6,072 nt of DNA from Prevotella sp. (GTDB lineage: Bacteria; Bacteroidota; Bacteroidia; Bacteroidales; Dysgonomonadaceae), in assembly GCA_031260865.1 (NCBI GenBank), contig JAISKQ010000154.1, positions 1 to 6,072 of the forward strand, read 5' to 3'. Shown one piece after another: positions 1 through 4,599 of the stretch. Position 1 is the stretch's first letter. The number at the start of each line of letters is the position of its first letter. The position numbers and the translations under genes are program-made. Below the pieces are notes generated by a model. It made no database searches and was not told the DNA's origin. It was given only the letters and a program-made list of their open reading frames with translations.

Positions 1-39
1 GTTTAGCCTTTAAGCCCGTAGCGGGTCGTCCTATGAAGT

Positions 40-130
40 GGGCGTTAAAGCGTTTTTGCTTCCTTTTGCGGCTTTGGGCAAAAGGAAGGCAAGCAATCTG
101 TGATTGCGCGCGGTAAAAAGAACCAACAAA
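40..130. repeat. Dispersed ~80-bp repeat with two hairpins, copy 1
   Basis: Positions 40-119 match 2339-2418 at 79 of 80 bases (the only difference is G110 versus A2409). Similarity continues weakly to 130 (CCAACAAA in both). Inside are two perfect inverted repeats: CTTCCTTTTGC at 59-69 with GCAAAAGGAAG at 78-88 (11-bp stem, 8-nt loop), and GCAATC at 93-98 with GATTGC at 102-107 (6-bp stem, 3-nt loop). Neither hairpin is followed by a T-run on either strand, so it is not a simple intrinsic terminator. Short length, internal palindromes and intergenic placement resemble REP/MITE-type dispersed elements, which is inference. No target-site duplication could be identified. Confidence 0.85.
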
Positions 131-162
131 GAAGAATCAACGCTGTCTGAAAGACAGGACTT

Positions 163-239
163 CTGAAAACTGTTACTTTTGTTACTTTTGTCACCTTTTA
201 AAGTTTTGAGTTTTAAGTAATAAGTAGTGAGTTTACAAG
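163..239. repeat. AT-rich direct repeat, copy A
   Basis: This 77-bp stretch aligns with 290-357. After removing one extra 9-bp unit in this copy (GTTACTTTT at 172-180, tandemly repeated at 181-189), 63 of 68 positions are identical. The second half is built of short words such as GTTTTGAG, TTTTAAGTAATAAG and GTTTACAAG. The 17-mer at 208-224 (GAGTTTTAAGTAATAAG) occurs as an exact reverse complement at 4510-4526 and again at 4531-4547, so the same repeat family is present in the spacer before trmB in the other orientation. Confidence 0.8.
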
Positions 240-289
240 TTTACTAGCTTGCAAGTTTACAAGAAAAGAATGGCGCGAAGTGGTGTTAC

Positions 290-357
290 CTGAAAACTGT
301 TACTTTTGTCACTTTTTAAAGTTTTGAGTTATGAGTAGTAAGTAATGAGTTTACAAG
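290..357. repeat. AT-rich direct repeat, copy B
   Basis: Second copy of the repeat at 163-239, offset by 127 bp at the left end. It begins CTGAAAACTGTTACTTTTG, lacks the 9-bp tandem duplication of copy A, and ends with GTTTACAAG. It differs from copy A at five of 68 aligned positions. The intervening 240-289 holds further TTTACAAG-like words (255-263). Function unknown. Confidence 0.8.
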
Positions 358-419
358 AGTTCTAGCATGTTAGTAATCTTGAACTCCGGTTGACTGCAAA
401 GAGGGGTTGGGAAAGTGTC

Positions 420-1040
420 TTATATCAACACATAAACGATTTTCTTTTCCTTGAAATATTCTTCCTCAAAGAACATGGACAAATCGTCCGCTTCGGCTGT
501 TTTCTTGAAAGGATGCAATTCGCTCTCCAGATTACCCCCTTTGAGGCATATCAGACCGTTGGGCAGGGCGTTGTGTTGCTCCTTTGAGATGTTCTTGCGG
601 ATAATTTTCACCAAATCGGGTAAAGGCATTACGGCGCGGCTTACCACAAAGTCGAATTTTTCTTTCACTTCTTCGGCGCGGCAATGGCGGAATTGGATAT
701 TCTTCAAGCCGATAGCGTCAGAGACTTCGGTGGCGACCCTGATCTTCTTCCCGATGCTGTCCACCAGCAGGAAGTCGCATTTCGGAAACAGAATGGCAAG
801 AGGCACGCCGGGAAATCCTCCACCTGTGCCCACGTCTATTATTCGCGTCCCGTCCGTGAATTGAATCAACTTGGCGATAGCCAAAGAATGAAGTACATGG
901 TGGGTGTACAGGTTTTCGATGTCTTTGCGCGAAATGACGTTTATTTTTGAATTCCAATCCGCGTACAGATCGTATAAAGCGGCGAATTGTTCTTTTTGCT
1001 TATCGCTTATATTCGGGAAGTATTTAAGAATTGTATCCAT
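420..1040 (-). CDS. rsmG: 16S rRNA (guanine527-N7)-methyltransferase RsmG (GidB)
   Basis: Cytoplasmic S-adenosylmethionine-dependent enzyme that makes m7G527 in the 530 loop of 16S rRNA; loss in other bacteria gives low-level streptomycin resistance. The 206-residue protein has the usual family length. Visible signatures are NVISRKD (34-40) and HVLHSL (48-53) of the N-terminal part, the SAM-binding motif I DVGTGGGFPG (69-78), the acidic end of strand 2 at LVDS (92-95), RAEEV (121-125), FVVSRAV (131-137) and LKGG (166-169). The ATG at 1038-1040 is chosen because it gives the conserved N-terminus and overlaps the stop of the upstream lipoprotein gene by one base (TAATG). No Shine-Dalgarno sequence is evident, so translational coupling is likely. 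It is probably the last gene of a two-gene operon. Identification is secure. Confidence 0.97.
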   Translation of the reverse strand: MDTILKYFPNISDKQKEQFAALYDLYADWNSKINVISRKDIENLYTHHVLHSLAIAKLIQFTDGTRIIDVGTGGGFPGVPLAILFPKCDFLLVDSIGKKIRVATEVSDAIGLKNIQFRHCRAEEVKEKFDFVVSRAVMPLPDLVKIIRKNISKEQHNALPNGLICLKGGNLESELHPFKKTAEADDLSMFFEEEYFKEKKIVYVLI

Positions 1041-1882
1041 TATTTGCCTGATAAATGTGAAATTGGAGAATGATCTTTAAGAATAGGGCGTAGCTCTTCG
1101 TACGTGAAAGGAACGTTGATAACGCCTAACGACGGCGCGGAATATTCATTCTGATTGAAGATATATGTCAACCCTTTTTCGTCAATGGAAAAATTATTGT
1201 TGGATGTAATATCGTTTATCCCCCAATAACCCGATTCGAGCAGGTCTTCCGTTTTCGACACATTGTTTTGGGAGAGTATCTTGTTTATCAGCATTGTACT
1301 GAGCACGGTTTTATAATCAGGCGTGAATATGTCCGATTCAGTCACCGGATAACCTGTTTTCAGGTCGAAGACAACATTTTTGTACAGGGTGGACGAGCTG
1401 GCTCCACCTTTATAGTCCATCGCGGATGTCCGGTAAGATATGATACCCCCTTTATTGAACAGGATTTCGGAGCTAAGGTCTTTATAGAACGAGAAAAAGT
1501 CGTCGGTTTCTTCCGAGTCCACCCAATCGGGGAATTGTACTTTCGCCGCGTCAATATAGTTTGCTATATAGTCGGTAATGTATTTATCCACAGCCTTTGC
1601 CGGGCTTAACATTTCGTATGATTCATCTTCTAACAGGGCGTAATTAAATTCCTTTTGCATCTTGTCAAGGATGACGGAATCGGCGTATTGAGACGGATAT
1701 ACAAACTTGATTTTTAACGAGCAGGACGGATTGGTGGAGTCGTTATCCAAATGATATATTTTGGATATAATGATGGAGTCGTACACAATATCGTTCGGGG
1801 CGTCAACTTTTTTGTTTTCACAAGCTGAAAATGTGACCAAAAGCATTACAAACAAACATATTTGTATAGGAATGAATTTCAT
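1040..1882 (-). CDS. Lipoprotein with RsiV/PdaC-like (DUF4163-DUF3298 type) domains
   Basis: A 280-residue secreted lipoprotein. Residues 1-20 form a type II signal peptide (MKF start, hydrophobic core, lipobox FSA before Cys21), so the mature protein should be lipid-anchored in the envelope; what follows the Cys (ENKK) does not by itself settle inner versus outer membrane or surface display. From about residue 35 to 165 the sequence resembles the DUF4163 (PdaC/RsiV N-terminal) type, including SYRTSAMDYKGGAS at 149-162. From about 168 to 268 it resembles DUF3298 (VVFDLKTGYPVTESDIF at 170-186; FSIDEKGLTYIFNQNEYSAP at 231-250; INVPFTYEELRPIL at 255-268). Family members include anti-sigma factor RsiV and peptidoglycan deacetylase PdaC, but here there is no deacetylase domain and no cytoplasmic anti-sigma segment, so the function is unknown. 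It is the first gene of the operon with rsmG. Family assignment is from recognised motif style and has not been searched. Confidence 0.85.
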   Translation of the reverse strand: MKFIPIQICLFVMLLVTFSACENKKVDAPNDIVYDSIIISKIYHLDNDSTNPSCSLKIKFVYPSQYADSVILDKMQKEFNYALLEDESYEMLSPAKAVDKYITDYIANYIDAAKVQFPDWVDSEETDDFFSFYKDLSSEILFNKGGIISYRTSAMDYKGGASSSTLYKNVVFDLKTGYPVTESDIFTPDYKTVLSTMLINKILSQNNVSKTEDLLESGYWGINDITSNNNFSIDEKGLTYIFNQNEYSAPSLGVINVPFTYEELRPILKDHSPISHLSGK

Positions 1883-1919
1883 ATAGGCACAATTTAATTA
1901 CTACTTTTACCCTGTGTAT

Positions 1920-1945
1920 CAGGTCATACCTGTTATGTATGCCTG
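1920..1945 (-). promoter_or_regulatory. Possible hairpin in lipoprotein mRNA leader
   Basis: CAGG (1920-1923) and CATAC (1925-1929) pair with GTATG (1937-1941) and CCTG (1942-1945), giving a 9-bp stem with one bulged T (1924) and a 7-nt loop. If transcription starts near 1960 from the promoter at 1967-1996, this lies in the ~80-nt 5' leader of the lipoprotein-rsmG mRNA. An alternative smaller hairpin uses CAGGT (1920-1924) with ACCTG (1928-1932). Its sequence is also compatible with a dyad operator. No known riboswitch class was recognised. Confidence 0.35.
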
Positions 1946-1966
1946 CTTTTGTCTTTTATTACGATA

Positions 1967-1996
1967 CAAATATACGACAAAAACGAAAACGACAAT
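1967..1996 (-). promoter_or_regulatory. Bacteroidetes-type promoter for lipoprotein-rsmG operon
   Basis: Read on the minus strand, 1974-1967 is TATATTTG, an exact match to the Bacteroidetes primary-sigma -7 consensus TAnnTTTG. Eighteen bases upstream, 1996-1993 reads ATTG, three of four matches to the -33 element TTTG, embedded in an AT-rich tract. The predicted start lies around 1960, leaving a leader of about 80 nt before the lipoprotein ATG at 1882. This is the best promoter candidate noticed in the spacers. Confidence 0.6.
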
Positions 1997-2068
1997 TTTT
2001 AAATTCTTAAATATGTTTATTGTTGGTGGAAAAAGTTCTTGTTCGACATAATCTCTGCCCGCGTCGGA

Positions 2069-2118
2069 CAAAAGCAAACCGACCGGGTCTTGGGATATTG
2101 CCGGTCGGTTTGCCTTTG
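2069..2118. terminator. Strong terminator-like stem-loop, possibly bidirectional
   Basis: GCAAACCGACCGG at 2074-2086 pairs perfectly with CCGGTCGGTTTGC at 2101-2113. The stem extends outwards with CAAA (2069-2072) and TTTG (2115-2118) across one A-C mismatch, so 17 of 18 positions pair around a 14-nt loop. On the plus strand it is followed by T-rich sequence (TCTTTATCTTATT). On the minus strand the stem ends in TTTGCTTTTG. It could therefore stop transcription in either direction and insulate the lipoprotein-rsmG promoter from mrp readthrough. A weaker 7-bp inverted repeat with one G-U pair (2041-2047 with 2063-2069) abuts it. Confidence 0.6.
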
Positions 2119-2138
2119 TCTTTATCTTATTCTACATT

Positions 2139-2187
2139 AGTCGTTTTTTCGCGACTCAGCAGAAGCAAAATGTATTCTGCTTCTGCT
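2139..2187. other. Two adjacent inverted repeats
   Basis: AGCAGAAGCA at 2158-2167 pairs perfectly with TGCTTCTGCT at 2178-2187 (10-bp stem, 10-nt loop). One base away, AGTCG at 2139-2143 pairs with CGACT at 2152-2156 around a T-rich 8-nt loop. Read on the minus strand, the larger hairpin is followed by the small one. Neither has a clear T-tract after it. They may be part of a structured 3' end of the mrp transcript, a small RNA, or protein-binding dyads; the sequence does not decide. Confidence 0.45.
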
Positions 2188-2214
2188 CTCGCCGCTCAAA
2201 ACGTTCTATTTCAT

Positions 2215-2300
2215 ATGATAATAATTTTGATTTTAGTTGCCATATGGAACTCGCATGATTTTTATTATCATGGACTTTGGTGATTTGACAAAAATCATGC
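2215..2300. other. Two overlapping, mutually exclusive inverted repeats
   Basis: ATGATAATAA (2215-2224) is an exact inverted match to TTATTATCAT (2262-2271). GCATGATTTTT (2253-2263) is an exact inverted match to AAAAATCATGC (2290-2300). The inner arms share bases 2262-2263 and the two pairings interleave, so both cannot form together in a simple fold. The palindrome CATATG also appears twice (2212-2217, 2241-2246). Such alternative pairing is what an attenuator or switch looks like, but no downstream gene in the right place is known to use it, and AT-richness raises the chance of coincidence. Confidence 0.45.
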
Positions 2301-2338
2301 TTCGTTTCATTATACTAACGTGTCATCGAGGTCTTGTC

Positions 2339-2429
2339 GGGCGTTAAAGCGTTTTTGCTTCCTTTTGCGGCTTTGGGCAAAAGGAAGGCAAGCAATCTGT
2401 GATTGCGCACGGTAAAAATCGCCAACAAA
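2339..2429. repeat. Dispersed ~80-bp repeat with two hairpins, copy 2
   Basis: Same orientation and nearly identical to 40-130 (79/80 over 2339-2418; 87/91 over the longer span). Hairpin arms fall at 2358-2368 with 2377-2387 and at 2392-2397 with 2401-2406. The left boundary is sharp: the sequence before 2339 is unrelated to that before 40. It lies 3' of mrp, just as copy 1 lies 3' of rsmG, so both copies sit downstream of a minus-strand operon in the same relative orientation. With copy 1 it brackets the lipoprotein-rsmG operon. Confidence 0.85.
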
Positions 2430-2459
2430 AAGAGCTAATAATATTTAAAACAGGCTCTT
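2427..2459 (-). terminator. Probable intrinsic terminator of trmB-mrp operon
   Basis: On the minus strand AAGAGC (2459-2454) pairs with GCTCTT (2435-2430) around an 18-nt AT-rich loop, and the right arm runs straight into a T-run (GCTCTTTTTG, to 2426). It begins 54 bases after the mrp stop codon. The stem is only 6 bp, so it is a moderate rather than strong terminator. It overlaps the right end of dispersed repeat copy 2 by a few bases. Confidence 0.5.
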
Positions 2460-2512
2460 CCTTTCATAACCATAGATTAAAACGAAGCGACGAAAGCGAA
2501 TAGCTAAAATCA

Positions 2513-3622
2513 TTACTTACGCACTTCCACTTTTCGCGTAGGCGCTTGTTCGGCATTTCGTTTCTCTACCGAAAGGATGAGGTTGTCCGCCAGACGCGCG
2601 AAAGCCATGCCTGTGATGGTGTTTTCGTTCAGAGCCACAGGGACGCCTTTGTCGCCGCCCTCGCAAATGCTTTGCACGATAGGGATTTGCCCCAATAACG
2701 GCACATTCATTTCTTCCGCAAGGTTCTTCGCACCGTCTTTCCCGAAGATATAGTATTTGTTTTCAGGAAGTTCGGCTGGCGTAAACCATGCCATATTCTC
2801 TACCAGCCCGAGTATAGGCACATTCACCTTGTCGTTGGTAAACATATTGATCCCCTTGCGGGCGTCGGCAAGGGCTACCTGCTGAGGCGTGCTTACCACT
2901 ACCGCGCCTGTGATGGCAAGCGTTTGCACCAATGTGAGGTGTATATCGCTTGTTCCGGGAGGAAAGTCGATAAGGAAATAATCGAGTTCGCCCCAATTGG
3001 CGTCGCTTATCAATTGTTTCAGCGCGTTTCCCGCCATCGCGCCGCGCCATACCACCGCGTTGTCTTTGTCCACAAAGAAGCCGATGGATAGCATTTTCAC
3101 GCCGTATTTCTCAACAGGGACGATATATTCCTTCCCGTCTATCGGTTCAAGGAACGGACGCGCTTCTTCTTCATCAAACATTTTAGGCAGGGACGGTCCG
3201 AATACATCAGCATCCAGCAAACCTACCTTGTAGCCTTTGTTGGCAAGGGCTACGGCAAGATTTACCGATACCGTGCTTTTCCCTACGCCGCCTTTACCCG
3301 ACGATATGGCGATTATATCCTTTACCTGAGGCAATAACTTCGTCGGTTTGGGCGCGGCTACCTGACGGGATCTGACCTCTATGTTGCCCTTGATGTCGAT
3401 GTCGGGGTCGGCATAAGTAAGGATGGCTGTTTCGGCGGCTTTAACCACAGACTTCATAAACGGGTCGTTCGGCTTTTCAAACAGCATCGAAAAGCTCACT
3501 TTCATTCCGTCGATACGAATATCATCGGACACCATTCCCATTTCCACAATATCTTTCCCTGTTCCGGGATAACGCACGTTGCGCAGCGCGTCAAGAATCA
3601 ATTTCGGATATATATTAGTCAT
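2513..3622 (-). CDS. mrp: Mrp/ApbC (Nbp35)-family P-loop ATPase, Fe-S carrier type
   Basis: Cytoplasmic ATPase of the Mrp/NBP35 family; relatives bind and transfer 4Fe-4S clusters to target proteins. The 369-residue length is normal. An N-terminal MIP18/DUF59-type domain spans about 4-85. The ATPase domain starts near 101 with the deviant Walker A GKGGVGKS (109-116), the switch I-like region [10 protein letters not shown] (137-146) and the switch II-like DFPPGTSD (219-226). The region that usually carries CxxC reads [20 protein letters not shown] (275-294), with no cysteine; Cys320 in [11 protein letters not shown] is the only cysteine in the protein. The ATG at 3620-3622 overlaps the trmB stop by 8 nt (ATGACTAA), so it is probably co-translated with trmB. 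A probable terminator follows at 2427-2459. Family identity is firm; the exact Fe-S role is less sure given the missing motif. Confidence 0.95.
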   Translation of the reverse strand: MTNIYPKLILDALRNVRYPGTGKDIVEMGMVSDDIRIDGMKVSFSMLFEKPNDPFMKSVVKAAETAILTYADPDIDIKGNIEVRSRQVAAPKPTKLLPQVKDIIAISSGKGGVGKSTVSVNLAVALANKGYKVGLLDADVFGPSLPKMFDEEEARPFLEPIDGKEYIVPVEKYGVKMLSIGFFVDKDNAVVWRGAMAGNALKQLISDANWGELDYFLIDFPPGTSDIHLTLVQTLAITGAVVVSTPQQVALADARKGINMFTNDKVNVPILGLVENMAWFTPAELPENKYYIFGKDGAKNLAEEMNVPLLGQIPIVQSICEGGDKGVPVALNENTITGMAFARLADNLILSVEKRNAEQAPTRKVEVRK

Positions 3623-4376
3623 TTTTAGTTGATTGATTTAATATATTATTACGTCCATAACTGCGGTACGGATCTTTTTCTATTTCTATGTCGGGCTCTA
3701 TCCAATTATCCCTGTCGGGACATTCAAATTTTATATACTTAATGTTTAATCCGCGGCTAAGCCATTGTTGTTCATAGAAAGTTTGTATTTCAAGTATTTC
3801 GTCCGCCAATCCCGAGTGATACAGGTCGTCCGTGAAAAACAATACGGGCAGGGAATTTTCCCTTACCATTTCGCGGGTGTAGGTAAACATGAAGTTGCTG
3901 TCCGTCTTCAGGTGGATAATGCCGTTGTCGGTCAATATTTCACGGTACAGCTTCATGAATCGGGTAGAGGTCATGCGCTTGTTTACCTTGTTCATCTGCG
4001 GGTCGGGGAATGTAATCCATATTTCGGCGATTTCGCCCTTGGCGAAGAAGCCTGTAATGAGTTCGATATGAGTGCGCAGGAAGGCGACGTTTGTCATGCC
4101 GGCTTCCAACGATTGCTTGGCGCCTGTCCACATACGCGCGCCTTTTATGTCAAGCCCTATAAGGTTTTTGTCCGGATACAGTTTCGCAAGCCCAACGGTA
4201 TATTCCCCCTTTCCGCAACCCAATTCGAGCACGATAGGGTTGTCGTTTTTGAAGAACATCTCATTCCATTTGCCTTTCATTTCAAATCCTTTTTCTTGTA
4301 AAACGGCAAACGGAAATTGGAATACATGGGGGTATTCTTCCATATTGGCGAATTTCGCGAGTTTATTTTTTCCCAT
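3615..4376 (-). CDS. trmB: tRNA (guanine46-N7)-methyltransferase TrmB
   Basis: SAM-dependent enzyme that makes m7G46 in the variable loop of tRNAs. The 253 residues fit the family. SAM motif I is [10 protein letters not shown] (51-60), followed by GLDIKGARM (74-82) and the family signature around FPDP (123-126). The TD pair of the conserved catalytic-region motif is at 158-159 (KTDSNF), and the C-terminal KFE (216-218) matches the usual T-K-[FY]-E substrate motif. After FPDP the sequence is [14 protein letters not shown] instead of the common WPKKRHHKRR. The N-terminal extension [20 protein letters not shown] is plausible for this group, and ATG 4374-4376 is the first in-frame start after the AT-rich spacer. 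It leads the operon with mrp. I could not identify a convincing promoter; readthrough from the ABC transporter is possible. Confidence 0.95.
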   Translation of the reverse strand: MGKNKLAKFANMEEYPHVFQFPFAVLQEKGFEMKGKWNEMFFKNDNPIVLELGCGKGEYTVGLAKLYPDKNLIGLDIKGARMWTGAKQSLEAGMTNVAFLRTHIELITGFFAKGEIAEIWITFPDPQMNKVNKRMTSTRFMKLYREILTDNGIIHLKTDSNFMFTYTREMVRENSLPVLFFTDDLYHSGLADEILEIQTFYEQQWLSRGLNIKYIKFECPDRDNWIEPDIEIEKDPYRSYGRNNILNQSTKND

Positions 4377-4397
4377 TGGATTAATTGATAAATTTTT

Positions 4398-4590
4398 TTG
4401 AGTTTACTAGAGTTCAAGAATTCAAGAAAGTTTTGAGTTCAAAGTTTTAAGTTTTAAGTACTCATTACTTAATTGTCGCTTTGCGCCTCTTGTAACTTGT
4501 AACTGATTTCTTATTACTTAAAACTCATTACTTATTACTTAAAACTCATTACTCATTACTTTCTTGTAACTTGTAACTTGTAACTTACTT
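4398..4590. repeat. AT-rich low-complexity repeat cluster between ABC gene and trmB
   Basis: This fills nearly all of the 223-bp spacer 4377-4599. The left part (4398-4460) carries words in plus orientation (GAGTTTACTAG, GTTTTGAG, AGTTTTAAGTTTTAAGTA). The right part carries their reverse complements. A 21-bp unit is perfectly duplicated in tandem at 4511-4531 and 4532-4552. The heptamer CTTGTAA occurs three times in tandem (4563-4583) and twice at 4489-4502. AGTTTTAAGTA at 4450-4460 can pair with TACTTAAAACT at 4515-4525 or 4536-4546 (11 bp each), so alternative hairpins are possible downstream of the ABC gene. The reverse complements of CTTGTAA and the 17-mer at 4510-4526 recur at 208-239. 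Confidence 0.85.
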
Positions 4591-4599
4591 ACTACTTCT

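Larger units (their letters stand above)
1..419. other. Gene-free region left of rsmG, repeat-rich
   Basis: No convincing gene is visible in these 419 bases. They hold one copy of the ~80-bp dispersed repeat (40-130) and two copies of an AT-rich direct repeat (163-239 and 290-357), listed separately. On the minus strand this is the 3' flank of rsmG. The only candidate for an rsmG terminator is weak: GAGTTC at 357-362 pairs with GAACTC at 381-386 around an 18-nt loop, with no real T-tract after it. A short CCCG/CGGG hairpin sits at 15-25. The whole region reads as non-coding spacer that has collected repeats. Confidence 0.7.
1883..2512. other. 630-bp gene-free region between mrp and the lipoprotein gene
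   Basis: No supported gene lies here. From right to left it contains a probable mrp terminator (2427-2459), the second dispersed repeat (2339-2429), two overlapping inverted repeats (2215-2300), hairpins at 2158-2187, 2139-2156 and 2041-2069, a long terminator-like stem (2069-2118), the operon promoter (1967-1996) and the leader hairpin (1920-1945). An 87-codon plus-strand open frame at 2020-2283 is not credible: it reads through the terminator stem and has no recognisable domain. This is unusually long and structured for a spacer between two co-oriented operons. Confidence 0.7.

Noticed and set aside
33..116. 27-codon plus-strand frame starting MKWALKRF inside repeat copy 1
   Set aside because: The same frame is open in copy 2 and the single difference is silent (GCG/GCA), but copy 2 has no matching ATG and one difference is no evidence of selection. 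The hairpins explain the conservation as well.
357..386. Terminator for rsmG
   Set aside because: A 6-bp stem with an 18-nt loop and no T-tract after it; too weak to list as a feature.
390..587. 65-codon plus-strand frame overlapping the 3' end of rsmG
   Set aside because: Mostly antisense to a clear gene; no domain and no supporting signals.
2020..2283. 87-codon plus-strand open frame in the mrp-lipoprotein spacer
   Set aside because: It translates straight through an 18-bp terminator-like stem and two other hairpins, has no recognisable domain, no good promoter, and an amino-acid make-up typical of chance reading. The hydrophobic C-terminal stretch comes from AT-rich inverted repeats.
40..2429. 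Composite transposon or genomic island bounded by the 80-bp direct repeats
   Set aside because: The enclosed genes are housekeeping-type, no transposase or integrase is present, and base composition does not differ visibly from neighbours.
4440..4447. Possible -7 box (AAACTTTG on the minus strand) for trmB
   Set aside because: One mismatch to TAnnTTTG, no TTTG at the right distance upstream, and it is part of the repeat words.
4500..4590. CRISPR array or phage attachment site in the tandem repeats
   Set aside because: Units are 7 and 21 bp, directly adjacent with no spacers of constant length, and there are no cas or integrase genes; these are low-complexity tandem repeats.
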